A DNA stretch of 64,000 bases. Source: Microbacterium saperdae. GTDB lineage: Bacteria > Actinomycetota > Actinomycetes > Actinomycetales > Microbacteriaceae. The notes under the pieces were generated by a model. It was given only the letters and a program-made list of their open reading frames with translations, ran no database searches and was not told the DNA's origin. Within the stretch, counting starts at the first letter, position 1. Every line of letters starts with the position of its first letter. The position numbers were made by a program, and so were the translations under genes. Of the stretch, positions 16,533-25,300 are shown piece after piece. The DNA is taken from contig NZ_VFOX01000001.1 of assembly GCF_006716345.1 (NCBI RefSeq), positions 2,170,001 to 2,234,000 of the forward strand, in the 5' to 3' direction.

Positions 16533-18018
16533 CACGAAACCTCTCCTCGCCTGCGACGGCCGATGGGAAAACCGGCGGGAAGAGATCGTCGAGGGATCCC
16601 TGCAGGTGATCGCGCCCAGTGTATGCGGCACGCATCTTCTCGAACAGCACCTGCGCGTCTGCCCGCACCGCGTCGAGGTCGATGCCCTCGATCCTGCCGT
16701 CACGCATGACCACACGGCCCGCCACCATCGTGAGACAGGCGTCGCGGGCGGTACCGCCCAGGACGAGCGTGCGCAGTGGATCCTCGACCGGCCCCATCCG
16801 CACGTCGTCCAGCCGGAACGCCGTGAGGTCGGCCTGTGCCCCGACCGCGATGCGACCCAGGTCGGGCCGATGCAGGGCGTGCGCGCCGCCGAGCGTCGCC
16901 GCCTCGACGTAGCCGCGCAGATCCCCCGCCGACAGGTCCCGGTTCTGCACCTTCGCGACGGAGACACCGGCGTCGATGCCGCGAATCAGATCGGGCGGGA
17001 ACGAGTCGGTGCCGAGGGCGATGTTGAGGCCTGCGCCGCGGTAGCGCGCGAACGTCTCGAGTTCCGAGCCGTAACGCGCGTTCGTGAGCGGGCAGTGCAC
17101 GATCGAGACGCCGGCGTCGACGAGTCGACCGAGATCACCCCGATCCTCACCGTGCACGCGCGGATTCACATCGAGGAAGACGCCGTGCGGCACGATCAGA
17201 CGCTCGTTCAGCAACCCCTGCGCCTCGATCAGATCCAGCGGCGTGCAGCCGTGCTCGTCGAGGATGTGGTCGCGCTCGAAGTCCCCCTGCAGCGCATGCA
17301 GACGGACGAGTGCGCCCCGCTGCGTCGCCGCGGCGGCCGTCTCGGCGAGCAGCGAGGGCGTCAGCGTCTCGATGCGACACGGCAGGAACACCGGCGTCAG
17401 CAGCGGGTCCTCCAGGGCATCGATCTCGTCGAAGAACCCGATCGCGTCGGCCAGGCCGGCGCGACCCTCCTCCTCGGCGAAGCGGATGCCCCGCTCCCCT
17501 GCGTCCGTGATGACGTTGACGCCGGAGCGGTACGAGGGGCCGAGGAATCCGCGCAGACCGAGGCGCCGCGAGAACGCGGCCATCGCGCGCAGATCGTCGG
17601 CTGATTCCGCCCAGGCGGAGTGCACTTCCGAGGCGATCGGCATATAGCTCGTGATCCCGTGCAGCGCGAGCTGTACGAGTCCGATCTCCCGGATGCGCGC
17701 GCGCTCGGCATCGTCGAAGACGTGCGCACGGTGCGCGAAGTACTCCTCCGACCATTGCAGACGCCGCGCCTGTGCCGCCGACCCCCAGGAATCGAGGATG
17801 AGGTGATCGATGTCGGTCAAGGCGTCGAGGTCGATGAGGCCCGGCATGAGCAGGCTCTCTCCGAGGTCGATGCGGTCGTCGACCTCGCGCGGGGCGTCGA
17901 CGGTGGGACCGGCATACGCGATCACACCGTCATCGACGAGGACCGCCCCGTCGCGCAGCTCGACGTGCGAGGCGCCGTCGAAGAGCAGGACGTGGTCAGC
18001 GGTGAGCAGTGTGCGCAA
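16522..18018 (-). CDS. Amidohydrolase (chlorohydrolase/TrzN-like subfamily), HxH-less
   Basis: Metal-dependent amidohydrolase-superfamily TIM barrel with the flanking beta-sandwich (residues 1-55 and the C-terminal 90). Metal ligands of the ATZ/TRZ type are H241 (RLHALQGD), H278 (VPHGVFLD) and D338 (GTDSFPPD). The first-strand motif, normally PGxxNxHxH, reads PGLIDLDALTDIDH, so the HxH pair is replaced by D65-x-L67. It has 498 residues. The start is a TTG at 18018 preceded by GAGG at 5 bases. First gene of a two-gene operon with the GntR regulator, divergent from the importer. Deaminase or hydrolase of an N-heterocycle is likely; the substrate is unknown. Confidence 0.82.
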   Translation of the reverse strand: MRTLLTADHVLLFDGASHVELRDGAVLVDDGVIAYAGPTVDAPREVDDRIDLGESLLMPGLIDLDALTDIDHLILDSWGSAAQARRLQWSEEYFAHRAHVFDDAERARIREIGLVQLALHGITSYMPIASEVHSAWAESADDLRAMAAFSRRLGLRGFLGPSYRSGVNVITDAGERGIRFAEEEGRAGLADAIGFFDEIDALEDPLLTPVFLPCRIETLTPSLLAETAAAATQRGALVRLHALQGDFERDHILDEHGCTPLDLIEAQGLLNERLIVPHGVFLDVNPRVHGEDRGDLGRLVDAGVSIVHCPLTNARYGSELETFARYRGAGLNIALGTDSFPPDLIRGIDAGVSVAKVQNRDLSAGDLRGYVEAATLGGAHALHRPDLGRIAVGAQADLTAFRLDDVRMGPVEDPLRTLVLGGTARDACLTMVAGRVVMRDGRIEGIDLDAVRADAQVLFEKMRAAYTGRDHLQGSLDDLFPPVFPSAVAGEERFRDER

Positions 18019-18043
18019 GAGAGCCTCAACGATCTCGAAGTGA

Positions 18044-18056
18044 TTTGGTATCCAAA
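18044..18056. promoter_or_regulatory. Operator 1: TTTGGTATCCAAA
   Basis: Palindrome with 5-bp arms TTTGG/CCAAA around TAT, 26 bases upstream of the TTG start of the amidohydrolase-GntR operon. It is proposed to be the GntR autoregulatory site. Confidence 0.5.
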
Positions 18057-18120
18057 AATCTATCCGGCTGATCGATTCCGAACAACCTGCGAGACGGAAA
18101 ATCAGGATTGGCCGCGAACA

Positions 18121-18174
18121 TTGGTACTCCGATTACCTATTTGGTATTCCAAAAGCGATTCGCTGGTATACAAT
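18121..18174 (+). promoter_or_regulatory. Operators 2-4 and promoter of the ABC importer operon
   Basis: TTGGTACTCC (18121) and TTGGTATTCC (18141) are direct copies exactly 20 bases apart; the second is part of TTTGGTATTCCAAAA. A third, TGGTATACA (18164), overlaps a -10-like TACAAT (18169-18174). TTCCAA (18147-18152) could be the -35. The spacing puts the sites on one face of the helix over the promoter, as expected for GntR repression. Confidence 0.5.
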
Positions 18175-18210
18175 TCTGAGCACCCGCTGCCCCGACCATC
18201 AAGGAAGATC

Positions 18211-19224
18211 GTGACGGACACTCCGACGCTCCCCCCGAAGACCGAAGTCCTGGTCACTGCCCCGCCCGCGCTCGCGACCGGTCGATCACTGCTGGGGACG
18301 GCGTGGCTGCGCATCAAGCGGAGCCCCGTGGCCCTCGTCTCGTTCGGAGTCGTGGTCGCGATCGTGCTGTTCGCGCTGCTGGCGCCGGTACTCGTCGCGA
18401 TCGAGGGGCAGGACCCCTACACGACGCACACCGGACCCGATGTCCTCGACAACTTCATGACGCCGGGCCTGCCTCTCCCCGCCTACATGTATCCCTCGGT
18501 GGAGCACTGGTTGGGCGTCGAGCCCGGTCTCGGTCGCGACATCTTCGCCCGCATCGCCTACGGCGCCCAGGTGTCGCTGCTGATCGCGCTGCTCTCGACC
18601 GTCGTCTCCGTCGTCCTCGGCACCGTGCTGGGCGCGGCCGCCGGCTACTTCGGCGGCAAGGTCGACATGGTGATCAGCCGCATCATCGACCTGTTCCTGG
18701 CGTTCCCGCACCTGCTGCTGGTGCTCTCCCTCACCCCGATCCTCCAGTCACGGCTGCGCGACACCGCGCTCGGTCAAGGGAGCTTCGTGCCGATCGCCTC
18801 GCTCGTGCTGATCCTCGGCTTCTTCGGCTGGGCCTATCTCGCACGCGTCGTCCGCGGGCAGGTGCTCAGCATCCGCGAGCAGGAGTACATCGAGGCGGCG
18901 AAGTCGTACGGCGCCTCGCACCGCACGATCATCTTCCGACAGGTGATCCCGAACGTGCTCGGCGTCGTCCTCGTCTACGGAACGATGATGATCCCGGCGA
19001 ACATCTCCGCCGAAGCCGCGCTCTCCTTCCTCGGCGTCGGGGTCAAGGACCCCACCCCGTCCTGGGGCCAGATGCTGAACGCCGCACAGGCGGGCAACTG
19101 GTACCTCAGCGACCCGTGGTTCCTGATCGTCCCCGGCGTCGCCCTCATCATCACCGTGCTCGCGTTCAACCTCCTCGGCGACGCCGTGCGCGATGCGCTC
19201 GACCCGAAAGCGTCGCGCAGTTGA
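18211..19224 (+). CDS. ABC transporter permease (DppC/OppC-like)
   Basis: Second-type membrane subunit of a Dpp/Opp-class ABC importer. The OppC_N-like start (ATGRSLLGTAWLRIKRSPVALVSF) leads into TM1, then a large extracytoplasmic loop containing HWLGVEPGLGRDIFARI. The permease core ends with the EAA loop EYIEAAKSYGASHRTIIFRQVIPN that contacts the ATPase. It has 337 residues. The GTG start is preceded by AAGGAAG at 18201-18207. This is the first gene of the island's importer operon, directly behind the TTGGTAT operators. Confidence 0.88.
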   Translation: MTDTPTLPPKTEVLVTAPPALATGRSLLGTAWLRIKRSPVALVSFGVVVAIVLFALLAPVLVAIEGQDPYTTHTGPDVLDNFMTPGLPLPAYMYPSVEHWLGVEPGLGRDIFARIAYGAQVSLLIALLSTVVSVVLGTVLGAAAGYFGGKVDMVISRIIDLFLAFPHLLLVLSLTPILQSRLRDTALGQGSFVPIASLVLILGFFGWAYLARVVRGQVLSIREQEYIEAAKSYGASHRTIIFRQVIPNVLGVVLVYGTMMIPANISAEAALSFLGVGVKDPTPSWGQMLNAAQAGNWYLSDPWFLIVPGVALIITVLAFNLLGDAVRDALDPKASRS

Positions 19225-19268
19225 ACCTCCCGCCCCGAACACCCACCCCCACCGAAAGAGAACGAGTC

Positions 19269-20990
19269 ATGCGACACCGCAGTCCCCTGCTCGCCGCCGC
19301 GACCGTGGCCTTGGCCCTGGTCGTGACCGGCTGCACCAGCACCACCGCTCCGAACGGACAGAACCCGCCCTCCTCGTCGAACGACCCTTATGCGGCGCAT
19401 ATCGTGCAGCCGGGGTTCGAGGAGCCGGGCGGCAACGTCAACGTCCTGATGTCCAGCGACTTCATGACGCTCGACCCCGGCAACAGCAACTACGTCCAGA
19501 CCGCGAACGTCGGGCAGCTCTACTACCGCACGCTCACGATGGCGAAGGAGACGGCAGGACAGCCGCCGACGATCGTCGCCGATCTCGCGACCGACACCGG
19601 CACCGCGTCAGAGGACGGGTTGACCTGGACCTACACGCTCAAGGACGGGCTCACGTACGAGGACGGCACCCCGATCACCTCGGCCGACATCAAGTACGGC
19701 GTGGCCCGCACGTTCGCACGAGACGTCTACACGCAGGCTCCTCAGGAGCTCAACTCCGCTCTCGACGCGGACACCTACAAGGGCCCCTACTCCGACGGAG
19801 AGCTCACCGCCGTCGAGACTCCGGACGACAAGACCATCGTGTTCCACCTGAAGCAGCCGAATCCGGACTTCGCGTCGCTGGTCTCCCGTTCGAACACGGC
19901 CCCTGTGCCCGAGGCGAAGGACACCAAGCTCGACTACACGAGCCACCCGATGTCGTCCGGTCCCTACATGATCGACAGCTACGACCGCGGACGCGAGCTG
20001 AAGCTCGTGCGCAACCCGCACTGGGATGCGGCGACCGATGAGAACCGCACCGCGCTGCCGGACACCTTCACCTTCTCCCTCTCCACCGCGCAGGCCACGA
20101 TCAGCCAGCAGCTGATCTCCGACGCCGATCCGACCGCGATCACGCTCGACTCCAACGGCGCGCTGCAGGCTTCCGACACGGCTCGCCTGACCGACACGGC
20201 GATCGCGGACCGGACCGCCTCCGGTCTCCTCGGCTGCACGGACGTGCTGAACTTCAACACCGAGACGATCACCGACCCGGAGATCCGGCACGCACTCGCC
20301 CTCGCGATGGACCGCGCGGCGATCCAGGTGCAGTACGGCGGAGCGCGCTTCGGCAAGCTCACCAACTCCTACCTGAACGATGCACAGGTCGGCTACGTCG
20401 AGGAGACGACCGATCTCGACATCGACGGTGCCCCTCAGCTCGACGCGGCCAAGAAGCTCCTGGAGGGCAAGGACGTACCGGCCACGCTGACCTACGGCTA
20501 CTCGAACGCGATCGACAGGTACAAGAACCTCGGCACCGTGCTCCAGCAGAACCTCAAGGACCTCGGCATCGACCTGCAGCTGGTCCCGATCCCTGCCGCG
20601 AACTACTACACCGTGCTCGCCAGCGACGAGATGCCCGACATCGCCCGCGCCGGATGGTGCGGCGGAGCGGCATCCGGCTCCACCCGCACCACGGTGGACC
20701 CCAACATCGGCCCGAGCCTGGACGGCACGACGTTCGGCTTCAGCAACATCTCGCGCTTCTACGACGACGAGCTCTCGGCCGAGATGTACGAGCTGCGCAA
20801 CACGAACGGCACCTCGGAAGAGCTCAACACGCAGTGGGCCGAGCTGTACAACGAGGCCATGGAGTCGTACCCGATCGTGCCGCTGATCCGCACGTTCACC
20901 AACAGCGTGGTGGGATCCAAGATCCACAACGCGCAGGTGGGGTACTTCTTCGGGAGCATCGATCTGTCCGCCATCGGCGTCGAGCAGTAA
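19269..20990 (+). CDS. ABC transporter substrate-binding lipoprotein (SBP_bac_5)
   Basis: Extracytoplasmic binding protein of the importer. Signal peptide MRHRSPLLAAATVALALVVTGC with lipobox VTGC (Cys about 22). The family-5 body shows FMTLDPGNSNYVQTANVGQLYYRTL, DGLTWTYTLKDGLTYEDGTPITSADI and NFNTETITDPEIRHALALAMDR. It has 573 residues. Family-5 proteins bind peptides, nickel, sugars or ureides; the pairing with two amidohydrolases points to an amide or heterocycle here. It lies second in the operon, with a strong hairpin directly downstream. Confidence 0.9.
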   Translation: MRHRSPLLAAATVALALVVTGCTSTTAPNGQNPPSSSNDPYAAHIVQPGFEEPGGNVNVLMSSDFMTLDPGNSNYVQTANVGQLYYRTLTMAKETAGQPPTIVADLATDTGTASEDGLTWTYTLKDGLTYEDGTPITSADIKYGVARTFARDVYTQAPQELNSALDADTYKGPYSDGELTAVETPDDKTIVFHLKQPNPDFASLVSRSNTAPVPEAKDTKLDYTSHPMSSGPYMIDSYDRGRELKLVRNPHWDAATDENRTALPDTFTFSLSTAQATISQQLISDADPTAITLDSNGALQASDTARLTDTAIADRTASGLLGCTDVLNFNTETITDPEIRHALALAMDRAAIQVQYGGARFGKLTNSYLNDAQVGYVEETTDLDIDGAPQLDAAKKLLEGKDVPATLTYGYSNAIDRYKNLGTVLQQNLKDLGIDLQLVPIPAANYYTVLASDEMPDIARAGWCGGAASGSTRTTVDPNIGPSLDGTTFGFSNISRFYDDELSAEMYELRNTNGTSEELNTQWAELYNEAMESYPIVPLIRTFTNSVVGSKIHNAQVGYFFGSIDLSAIGVEQ

Positions 20991-21016
20991 CGACCCGAAC
21001 GACACCTCCGAAAGGA

Positions 21017-21044
21017 CGGGGCCGACCCTCGCAGGTCGGCCCCG
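21017..21044 (+). terminator. Intercistronic hairpin after the binding-protein gene
   Basis: CGGGGCCGACC and GGTCGGCCCCG form an exact 11-bp stem with a 6-base loop, 12 bases before the permease start. Without a T-run it probably acts as a partial terminator or 3' stabiliser giving more binding protein than permease. A competing palindrome, CCCGTACGGG, begins inside its right arm (21041). Confidence 0.6.
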
Positions 21045-21056
21045 TACGGGACAGCA

Positions 21057-22058
21057 ATGTTCGGATTCATCGTCCGCCGAGTGACCGCCGTGGTCATCCT
21101 CCTGCTCGTCGTCAGCTTCGTCACCTTCGCCCTGTTCCAGATCGGCCCCGCCGACCCCGCCGCCGCCGCCTGCGGGCAGGAGTGCACCCCCGAGCGCATC
21201 GAGCAGGCCCGCGTCGCACTCGGCATGGACCAGCCGTTCCTCGTGCAGTACTTCGCGTACCTGAGCGGCTTCTTCGGGGACCGCCTGATCGGCGCACCCG
21301 GTGCCGAGCAGGTGTGCGCCTGGCCGTGCCTGGGCAAATCGTTCCAGACCAACGAGAACGTCACCGACGTGATCGCCCGCGCCCTCCCCTACACGATCTC
21401 GATCGCGATCGGCGCCGTCGTGCTGTGGACCGTCGCCGGCGTCGGGCTCGGGCTCCTGGCCGCTCTGCGCAAAGGCCGTGCCACCGACAAGCTGATCGTC
21501 GGCGCCGCCTCCGTCGGCGTCTCCCTGCCCGTCCCCGTCACCGGGCTCCTCCTGCTGCTGATCTTCGTGAGCACCCTGCACTGGCTGCCGTTCACGAGCA
21601 ATCAGATCTCGTCGCCGTTCGGCCCTGCGGGACCGGGCGCCTGGATCGCCAACTATCTCCTCCCCTGGGTGGCGCTGGCCATCCTGTTCAGCGCCCAGTA
21701 CATCCGCATCACCCGCAACAACATGATCGAGACCTTCGGCGAGGACTTCATGCGCACCGCCAGAGCGAAGGGCCTCGGCCGCCGAGAGATCACCTTCACG
21801 CACGGCGTGCGCGCCGGGATCACGCCGATCATCACCATGCTGGGTCTCGACATCGGGGCTCTCCTGGGCGGCGCTGTCCTCACCGAGCAGATCTTCTCGG
21901 TCCCGGGACTCGGATTCACGGCGGTGCGCGCCGCCACCTCCGGAGACCTCCCGGTGACCATGTCGATCACCATGCTCGCCGCCTTCTTCATCATCACGGC
22001 GAATGTCATCGTCGACCTCGTCTACGCGAGCGTCGACCCGAGAGTGAGAGTCAACTGA
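21057..22058 (+). CDS. ABC transporter permease (DppB/OppB-like)
   Basis: First-type membrane subunit of the importer. Typical N-terminus FGFIVRRVTAVVILLLVVSFVTFALFQIGPADPA, long loop with a Cys pair (AAACGQECTPERIEQAR), EAA loop EDFMRTARAKGLGRREITFTHGVR, and C-terminal EQIFSVPGLGFTAVRAATSGD. It has 333 residues and six predicted helices. Order in the operon is permease C, binding protein, permease B, ATPase D, ATPase F, which differs from the usual A-B-C-D-F order. Its stop overlaps the next start (TGATG). Confidence 0.9.
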   Translation: MFGFIVRRVTAVVILLLVVSFVTFALFQIGPADPAAAACGQECTPERIEQARVALGMDQPFLVQYFAYLSGFFGDRLIGAPGAEQVCAWPCLGKSFQTNENVTDVIARALPYTISIAIGAVVLWTVAGVGLGLLAALRKGRATDKLIVGAASVGVSLPVPVTGLLLLLIFVSTLHWLPFTSNQISSPFGPAGPGAWIANYLLPWVALAILFSAQYIRITRNNMIETFGEDFMRTARAKGLGRREITFTHGVRAGITPIITMLGLDIGALLGGAVLTEQIFSVPGLGFTAVRAATSGDLPVTMSITMLAAFFIITANVIVDLVYASVDPRVRVN

Positions 22059-23074
22059 TGAGCACCCCGATTCTCGACATCCGCGATCTGCGGGTGACCT
22101 TCCCCACCGACGACGGCCTGGTGCAGGCGGTGAACGGCATGGACCTGATCGTGCAGCGCGGCGAGACCGTGGGCATCGTCGGCGAGTCCGGCTCCGGCAA
22201 GACCGTGACCAGTCAGACGCTCATGGGTCTGATGAAGGGCACCAGCGCCAGGGTGTCCGGTCAGATCCTGTTCGAGGGGACGGACCTCGTGCCCCTCAGC
22301 GAGCACGAGATGCGCCCCTACCGCGGCCGCAAGGTCGGCATGATCTTCCAGGACCCGCTCTCGGCGATGCATCCGTTCTACACCGTCGGCCGGCAGATCG
22401 CCGAGGCCTACCGCGTGCACAACAGGGTGAGCGCGAAAGCCGCGAAGGCGCAGGCGATCGAGATGCTCAACCGCGTCGGCATCCCCGATCCGGTCTCGCG
22501 GTACGACGCCTACCCGCACGAGTTCTCCGGCGGCATGCGGCAGCGGGCCATGATCGCGATGGCGCTGATCTGCGAACCCGAACTGCTGATCGCCGACGAA
22601 CCCACCACTGCCCTCGACGTCACCGTGCAAGCGCAGATCCTCGACCTGATCTCCTCACTGCAGGCGGAGACGGGCTCTGCCGTCATCTTCGTCACGCACG
22701 ACCTCGGCGTCGTGGCCGAGGTGTGCCAGCGCGTGGTCGTGATGTACGGAGGTCAGTGCGTGGAGGAGGCCGACGTGCGCGAGGCGTTCTTCCAGACCGC
22801 GCACCCCTACACCAAGGGGCTCCTCGCCTCGATGCCGTCGATGGCCGACGAGACGGGGCGCCTGATCCCGATTCCCGGGTTCCCTCCGTCGCTGCTCAAC
22901 CTGCCGGGCGGGTGTCTGTTCGCCGATCGCTGCCCCGTGTCGCATCTCGTCTCGGATGACCGGTGCCGCACGGAGCGCCCTGCGCTGAGCGGCAGCGGGT
23001 CGCACCGCGCCCGGTGCCATCTGTCCGAAGGCGGGATCCCCCACGCCGCCGCACTGCAGGAGGTCGTCCGATGA
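22058..23074 (+). CDS. ABC transporter ATP-binding protein (DppD/OppD-like)
   Basis: Cytoplasmic ATPase subunit. Walker A GESGSGKT (about residues 43-50), Q-loop [16 protein letters not shown], signature SGGMRQR, Walker [13 protein letters not shown] and switch histidine VTHD. The C-terminal oligopeptide domain carries the Cys cluster [10 protein letters not shown]...C...C expected for a 4Fe-4S site. It has 338 residues. It overlaps the preceding stop by one base and the following gene by four. Confidence 0.92.
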   Translation: MSTPILDIRDLRVTFPTDDGLVQAVNGMDLIVQRGETVGIVGESGSGKTVTSQTLMGLMKGTSARVSGQILFEGTDLVPLSEHEMRPYRGRKVGMIFQDPLSAMHPFYTVGRQIAEAYRVHNRVSAKAAKAQAIEMLNRVGIPDPVSRYDAYPHEFSGGMRQRAMIAMALICEPELLIADEPTTALDVTVQAQILDLISSLQAETGSAVIFVTHDLGVVAEVCQRVVVMYGGQCVEEADVREAFFQTAHPYTKGLLASMPSMADETGRLIPIPGFPPSLLNLPGGCLFADRCPVSHLVSDDRCRTERPALSGSGSHRARCHLSEGGIPHAAALQEVVR

Positions 23075-24102
23075 CAACCCCGCTCCTCAGCGTCGAGAAC
23101 CTGAGCAAGCACTTCGCCGTCAGCAAGGGCTTCCTGCGGGGGACCTCGCACGTCAAGGCGGTCGACGGCGTCTCCTTCGATCTGCGACGCGGATCCACTC
23201 TGGGCCTCGTCGGCGAGTCCGGATGCGGCAAGTCGACGACCGGGCGACTGCTGATGCGCCTGCTCGCCCCCACATCGGGTCGCATCCTGCTGGACGGCAC
23301 CGATGTCGCGGGCCTCCGCGGTGCCGATCTGCAGGACTTCCGGCGCCGAGTGCAGATGGTGTTCCAGAATCCGGCCTCCTCGCTCAACCCCCGCCAGAGC
23401 GTGGGTGCCGCGATCGCTGCACCGTTGCAGGCGCAGGGCATCCGCCCCCGGGAGGGGATGCGCACGCGCGTGGCCGGGCTCATGGACAGGGTCGGTCTCC
23501 GCCCCGAGCACTACAACCGCTTCCCCCATGAGTTCTCCGGCGGGCAGAAGCAGCGTGTGGGGATCGCCCGTGCGCTGGCATTGGAGCCCGACATCGTCAT
23601 CTGCGACGAGCCCGTGTCGGCGCTCGACGTCTCGGTGCAGGCGCAGGTCATCAACCTGCTGCAGGACATCCAGGCCGACACCGGCATCTCCTACGTCTTC
23701 ATCGCGCACGACCTGTCGGTCGTGAAGCATTTCGCCGACGAGGTCGCGGTGATGTACCTCGGCCGGATCATGGAGCACGGCACGCGTGATCAGGTGTTCG
23801 GAGCTCCCGTGCACCCGTACACCCAGTCCTTGCTGTCCTCCGTGCCGTCACCGGATCCCACGGCCGACCGCAGCCACCGCATCCGTCTGACCGGCGACCT
23901 CCCCCACCCGTCGAATCCGCCGACGGGGTGCGTGTTCCGCACCCGCTGCCCGCTGCTGCCTCTGCTGACAGACGATCAGCAACAGCAGTGCGCCGAGCGG
24001 ATCCCCACGGGAGCTGCGGCATGCCATCACCACACCGAGGCCGGCGATCTCGCCACGCGACTCGACTCGCTCCACGAAAGGAAAGTCCATGCTGCTCTCT
24101 GA
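23071..24102 (+). CDS. ABC transporter ATP-binding protein (DppF/OppF-like)
   Basis: Second ATPase subunit, forming a heterodimer with the preceding one. Walker A GESGCGKST, Q-loop VFQNPASSLNPRQSVG, signature SGGQKQRVGIARAL, Walker B IVICDEPVSALD, switch AHDLSV. The C-terminal oligopeptide domain contains GCVFRTRCP with further cysteines. It has 343 residues. The start overlaps the previous gene by ATGA, and its last 14 bases overlap the amidohydrolase start, which ties transport and catabolism in one mRNA. Confidence 0.92.
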   Translation: MTTPLLSVENLSKHFAVSKGFLRGTSHVKAVDGVSFDLRRGSTLGLVGESGCGKSTTGRLLMRLLAPTSGRILLDGTDVAGLRGADLQDFRRRVQMVFQNPASSLNPRQSVGAAIAAPLQAQGIRPREGMRTRVAGLMDRVGLRPEHYNRFPHEFSGGQKQRVGIARALALEPDIVICDEPVSALDVSVQAQVINLLQDIQADTGISYVFIAHDLSVVKHFADEVAVMYLGRIMEHGTRDQVFGAPVHPYTQSLLSSVPSPDPTADRSHRIRLTGDLPHPSNPPTGCVFRTRCPLLPLLTDDQQQQCAERIPTGAAACHHHTEAGDLATRLDSLHERKVHAAL

Positions 24103-25300
24103 CGTCCGTCCCTGGGGCACCGCCGCCTCCGATGTCCTGATCGCCGACGGGAAGATCGCCGAGGTGCGCCCGCATGTCCCGAACAGTGCGCCGTCGCCCG
24201 GCGATGTCGACGGTCGTGGACGACTGCTGCTGCCGTCCTTCAGCGATGTGCACGTGCATCTCGACTCCACCCGGATCGGTCTCCCGTTCCGCGAGCACAC
24301 CGGCGCTCCCGGCGTCTGGGGCATGATGATGAACGATCGCCGCAACTGGCGCGATGCCGAGATCGACCTGCCCACCCGGGTCGCCGGCACTCTCGAGCAG
24401 ATGATCGCCCGCGGTACGACGCGTGTGCGCTCCTACGCCCAGGTCGACGTGGACTGCAAGCTGGAGAAGTTCGACGCCGTCGTCGCCGCCAAGGAGAAGT
24501 TCGCCGGCCACGCCGACGTGCAGATCATGACTTTCCCGCAGGCGGGCATCCTGCGTGAGGAGGGCACCGTCGAGTATCTCGAGGAGTCGCTCAAGCAGGG
24601 CGCCGATGTGATGGGCGGCATCGACCCGTCGCAGCTCGACCGCGACCCCGCGCGACACCTGGACATCGTGTTCGGGCTGGCGGAGAAGTATCAGGTCGAG
24701 ATCGACATCCACCTGCATGAGCCCGGCGAGCTGGGGGTGTTCAGCACCGACCTCGTGATCGAGCGGACGCGCGCGCTGGGGATGCAGGGCAAGGTGACGA
24801 TGTCGCACGCGTACGACCTCGGCTCCGTGAACGAGGCCACCAGCCGTCGGCTGATCGAGACCTTCGCCGAACTCGACATCGCGATGGCGACGGTCGCTCC
24901 GTCCACCAGCAACCAGCTCTCCCTGGTGCAGCTCGTCGAGGCGGGCGTGCGCATCGGACTCGGTGAGGACGGACAGCGCGACTACTGGAGCCCGTACGGG
25001 AACGCGGACATGCTCGACCGCACCTGGCAGCTCGCGTTCACGAACGGCTTCCGCCGTGATGATCACGTCGAGCTCGCCCTCGCCGTCGCCACCATGGGAG
25101 GGGCGAGCATCATGTCGCATGCGACTCCGCGTCCGCGTGGCATCGGCGACCGTCCCGGGCTCGCGCCGGGCGACCGCGCCGACCTCGTGCTCGTAAACGG
25201 AGAAACGCCGACCAGCGCCGTCATGGACCGTGGGACCGACCGCACGGTGCTCCATGACGGTCGTGTGGTTGCCGATGGCCTTCGTGTCCTCGCGCTCTGA
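24089..25300 (+). CDS. CodA-like cyclic amidohydrolase / deaminase
   Basis: Amidohydrolase of the cytosine deaminase-like family, translated from the importer operon. The complete metal and catalytic set is visible: H55-x-H57 with D59 (HVHLDS), H208-xx-E211 (IHLHEP, matching HCDE of CodA), H240 (SHAYDL) and D294 (GEDGQRDYWSPYGN). It has 403 residues. A GAAAGGAAAG ribosome site lies inside the end of the ATPase gene. The likely reaction is hydrolytic deamination or ring opening of an imported amino-heterocycle or cyclic ureide; which one is not decided by sequence. Confidence 0.87.
   Translation: MLLSDVRPWGTAASDVLIADGKIAEVRPHVPNSAPSPGDVDGRGRLLLPSFSDVHVHLDSTRIGLPFREHTGAPGVWGMMMNDRRNWRDAEIDLPTRVAGTLEQMIARGTTRVRSYAQVDVDCKLEKFDAVVAAKEKFAGHADVQIMTFPQAGILREEGTVEYLEESLKQGADVMGGIDPSQLDRDPARHLDIVFGLAEKYQVEIDIHLHEPGELGVFSTDLVIERTRALGMQGKVTMSHAYDLGSVNEATSRRLIETFAELDIAMATVAPSTSNQLSLVQLVEAGVRIGLGEDGQRDYWSPYGNADMLDRTWQLAFTNGFRRDDHVELALAVATMGGASIMSHATPRPRGIGDRPGLAPGDRADLVLVNGETPTSAVMDRGTDRTVLHDGRVVADGLRVLAL

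Noticed and set aside
19608..21803. A 731-codon minus-strand open frame over the importer genes
   Set aside because: It is antisense to two clear ABC transporter genes, rich in R/G/D/V without domains, and has no promoter or ribosome site.
25230..25300. An earlier start for the CynX-like carrier
   Set aside because: It would overlap the CodA-like gene by 71 bases and add residues not expected before the first helix.
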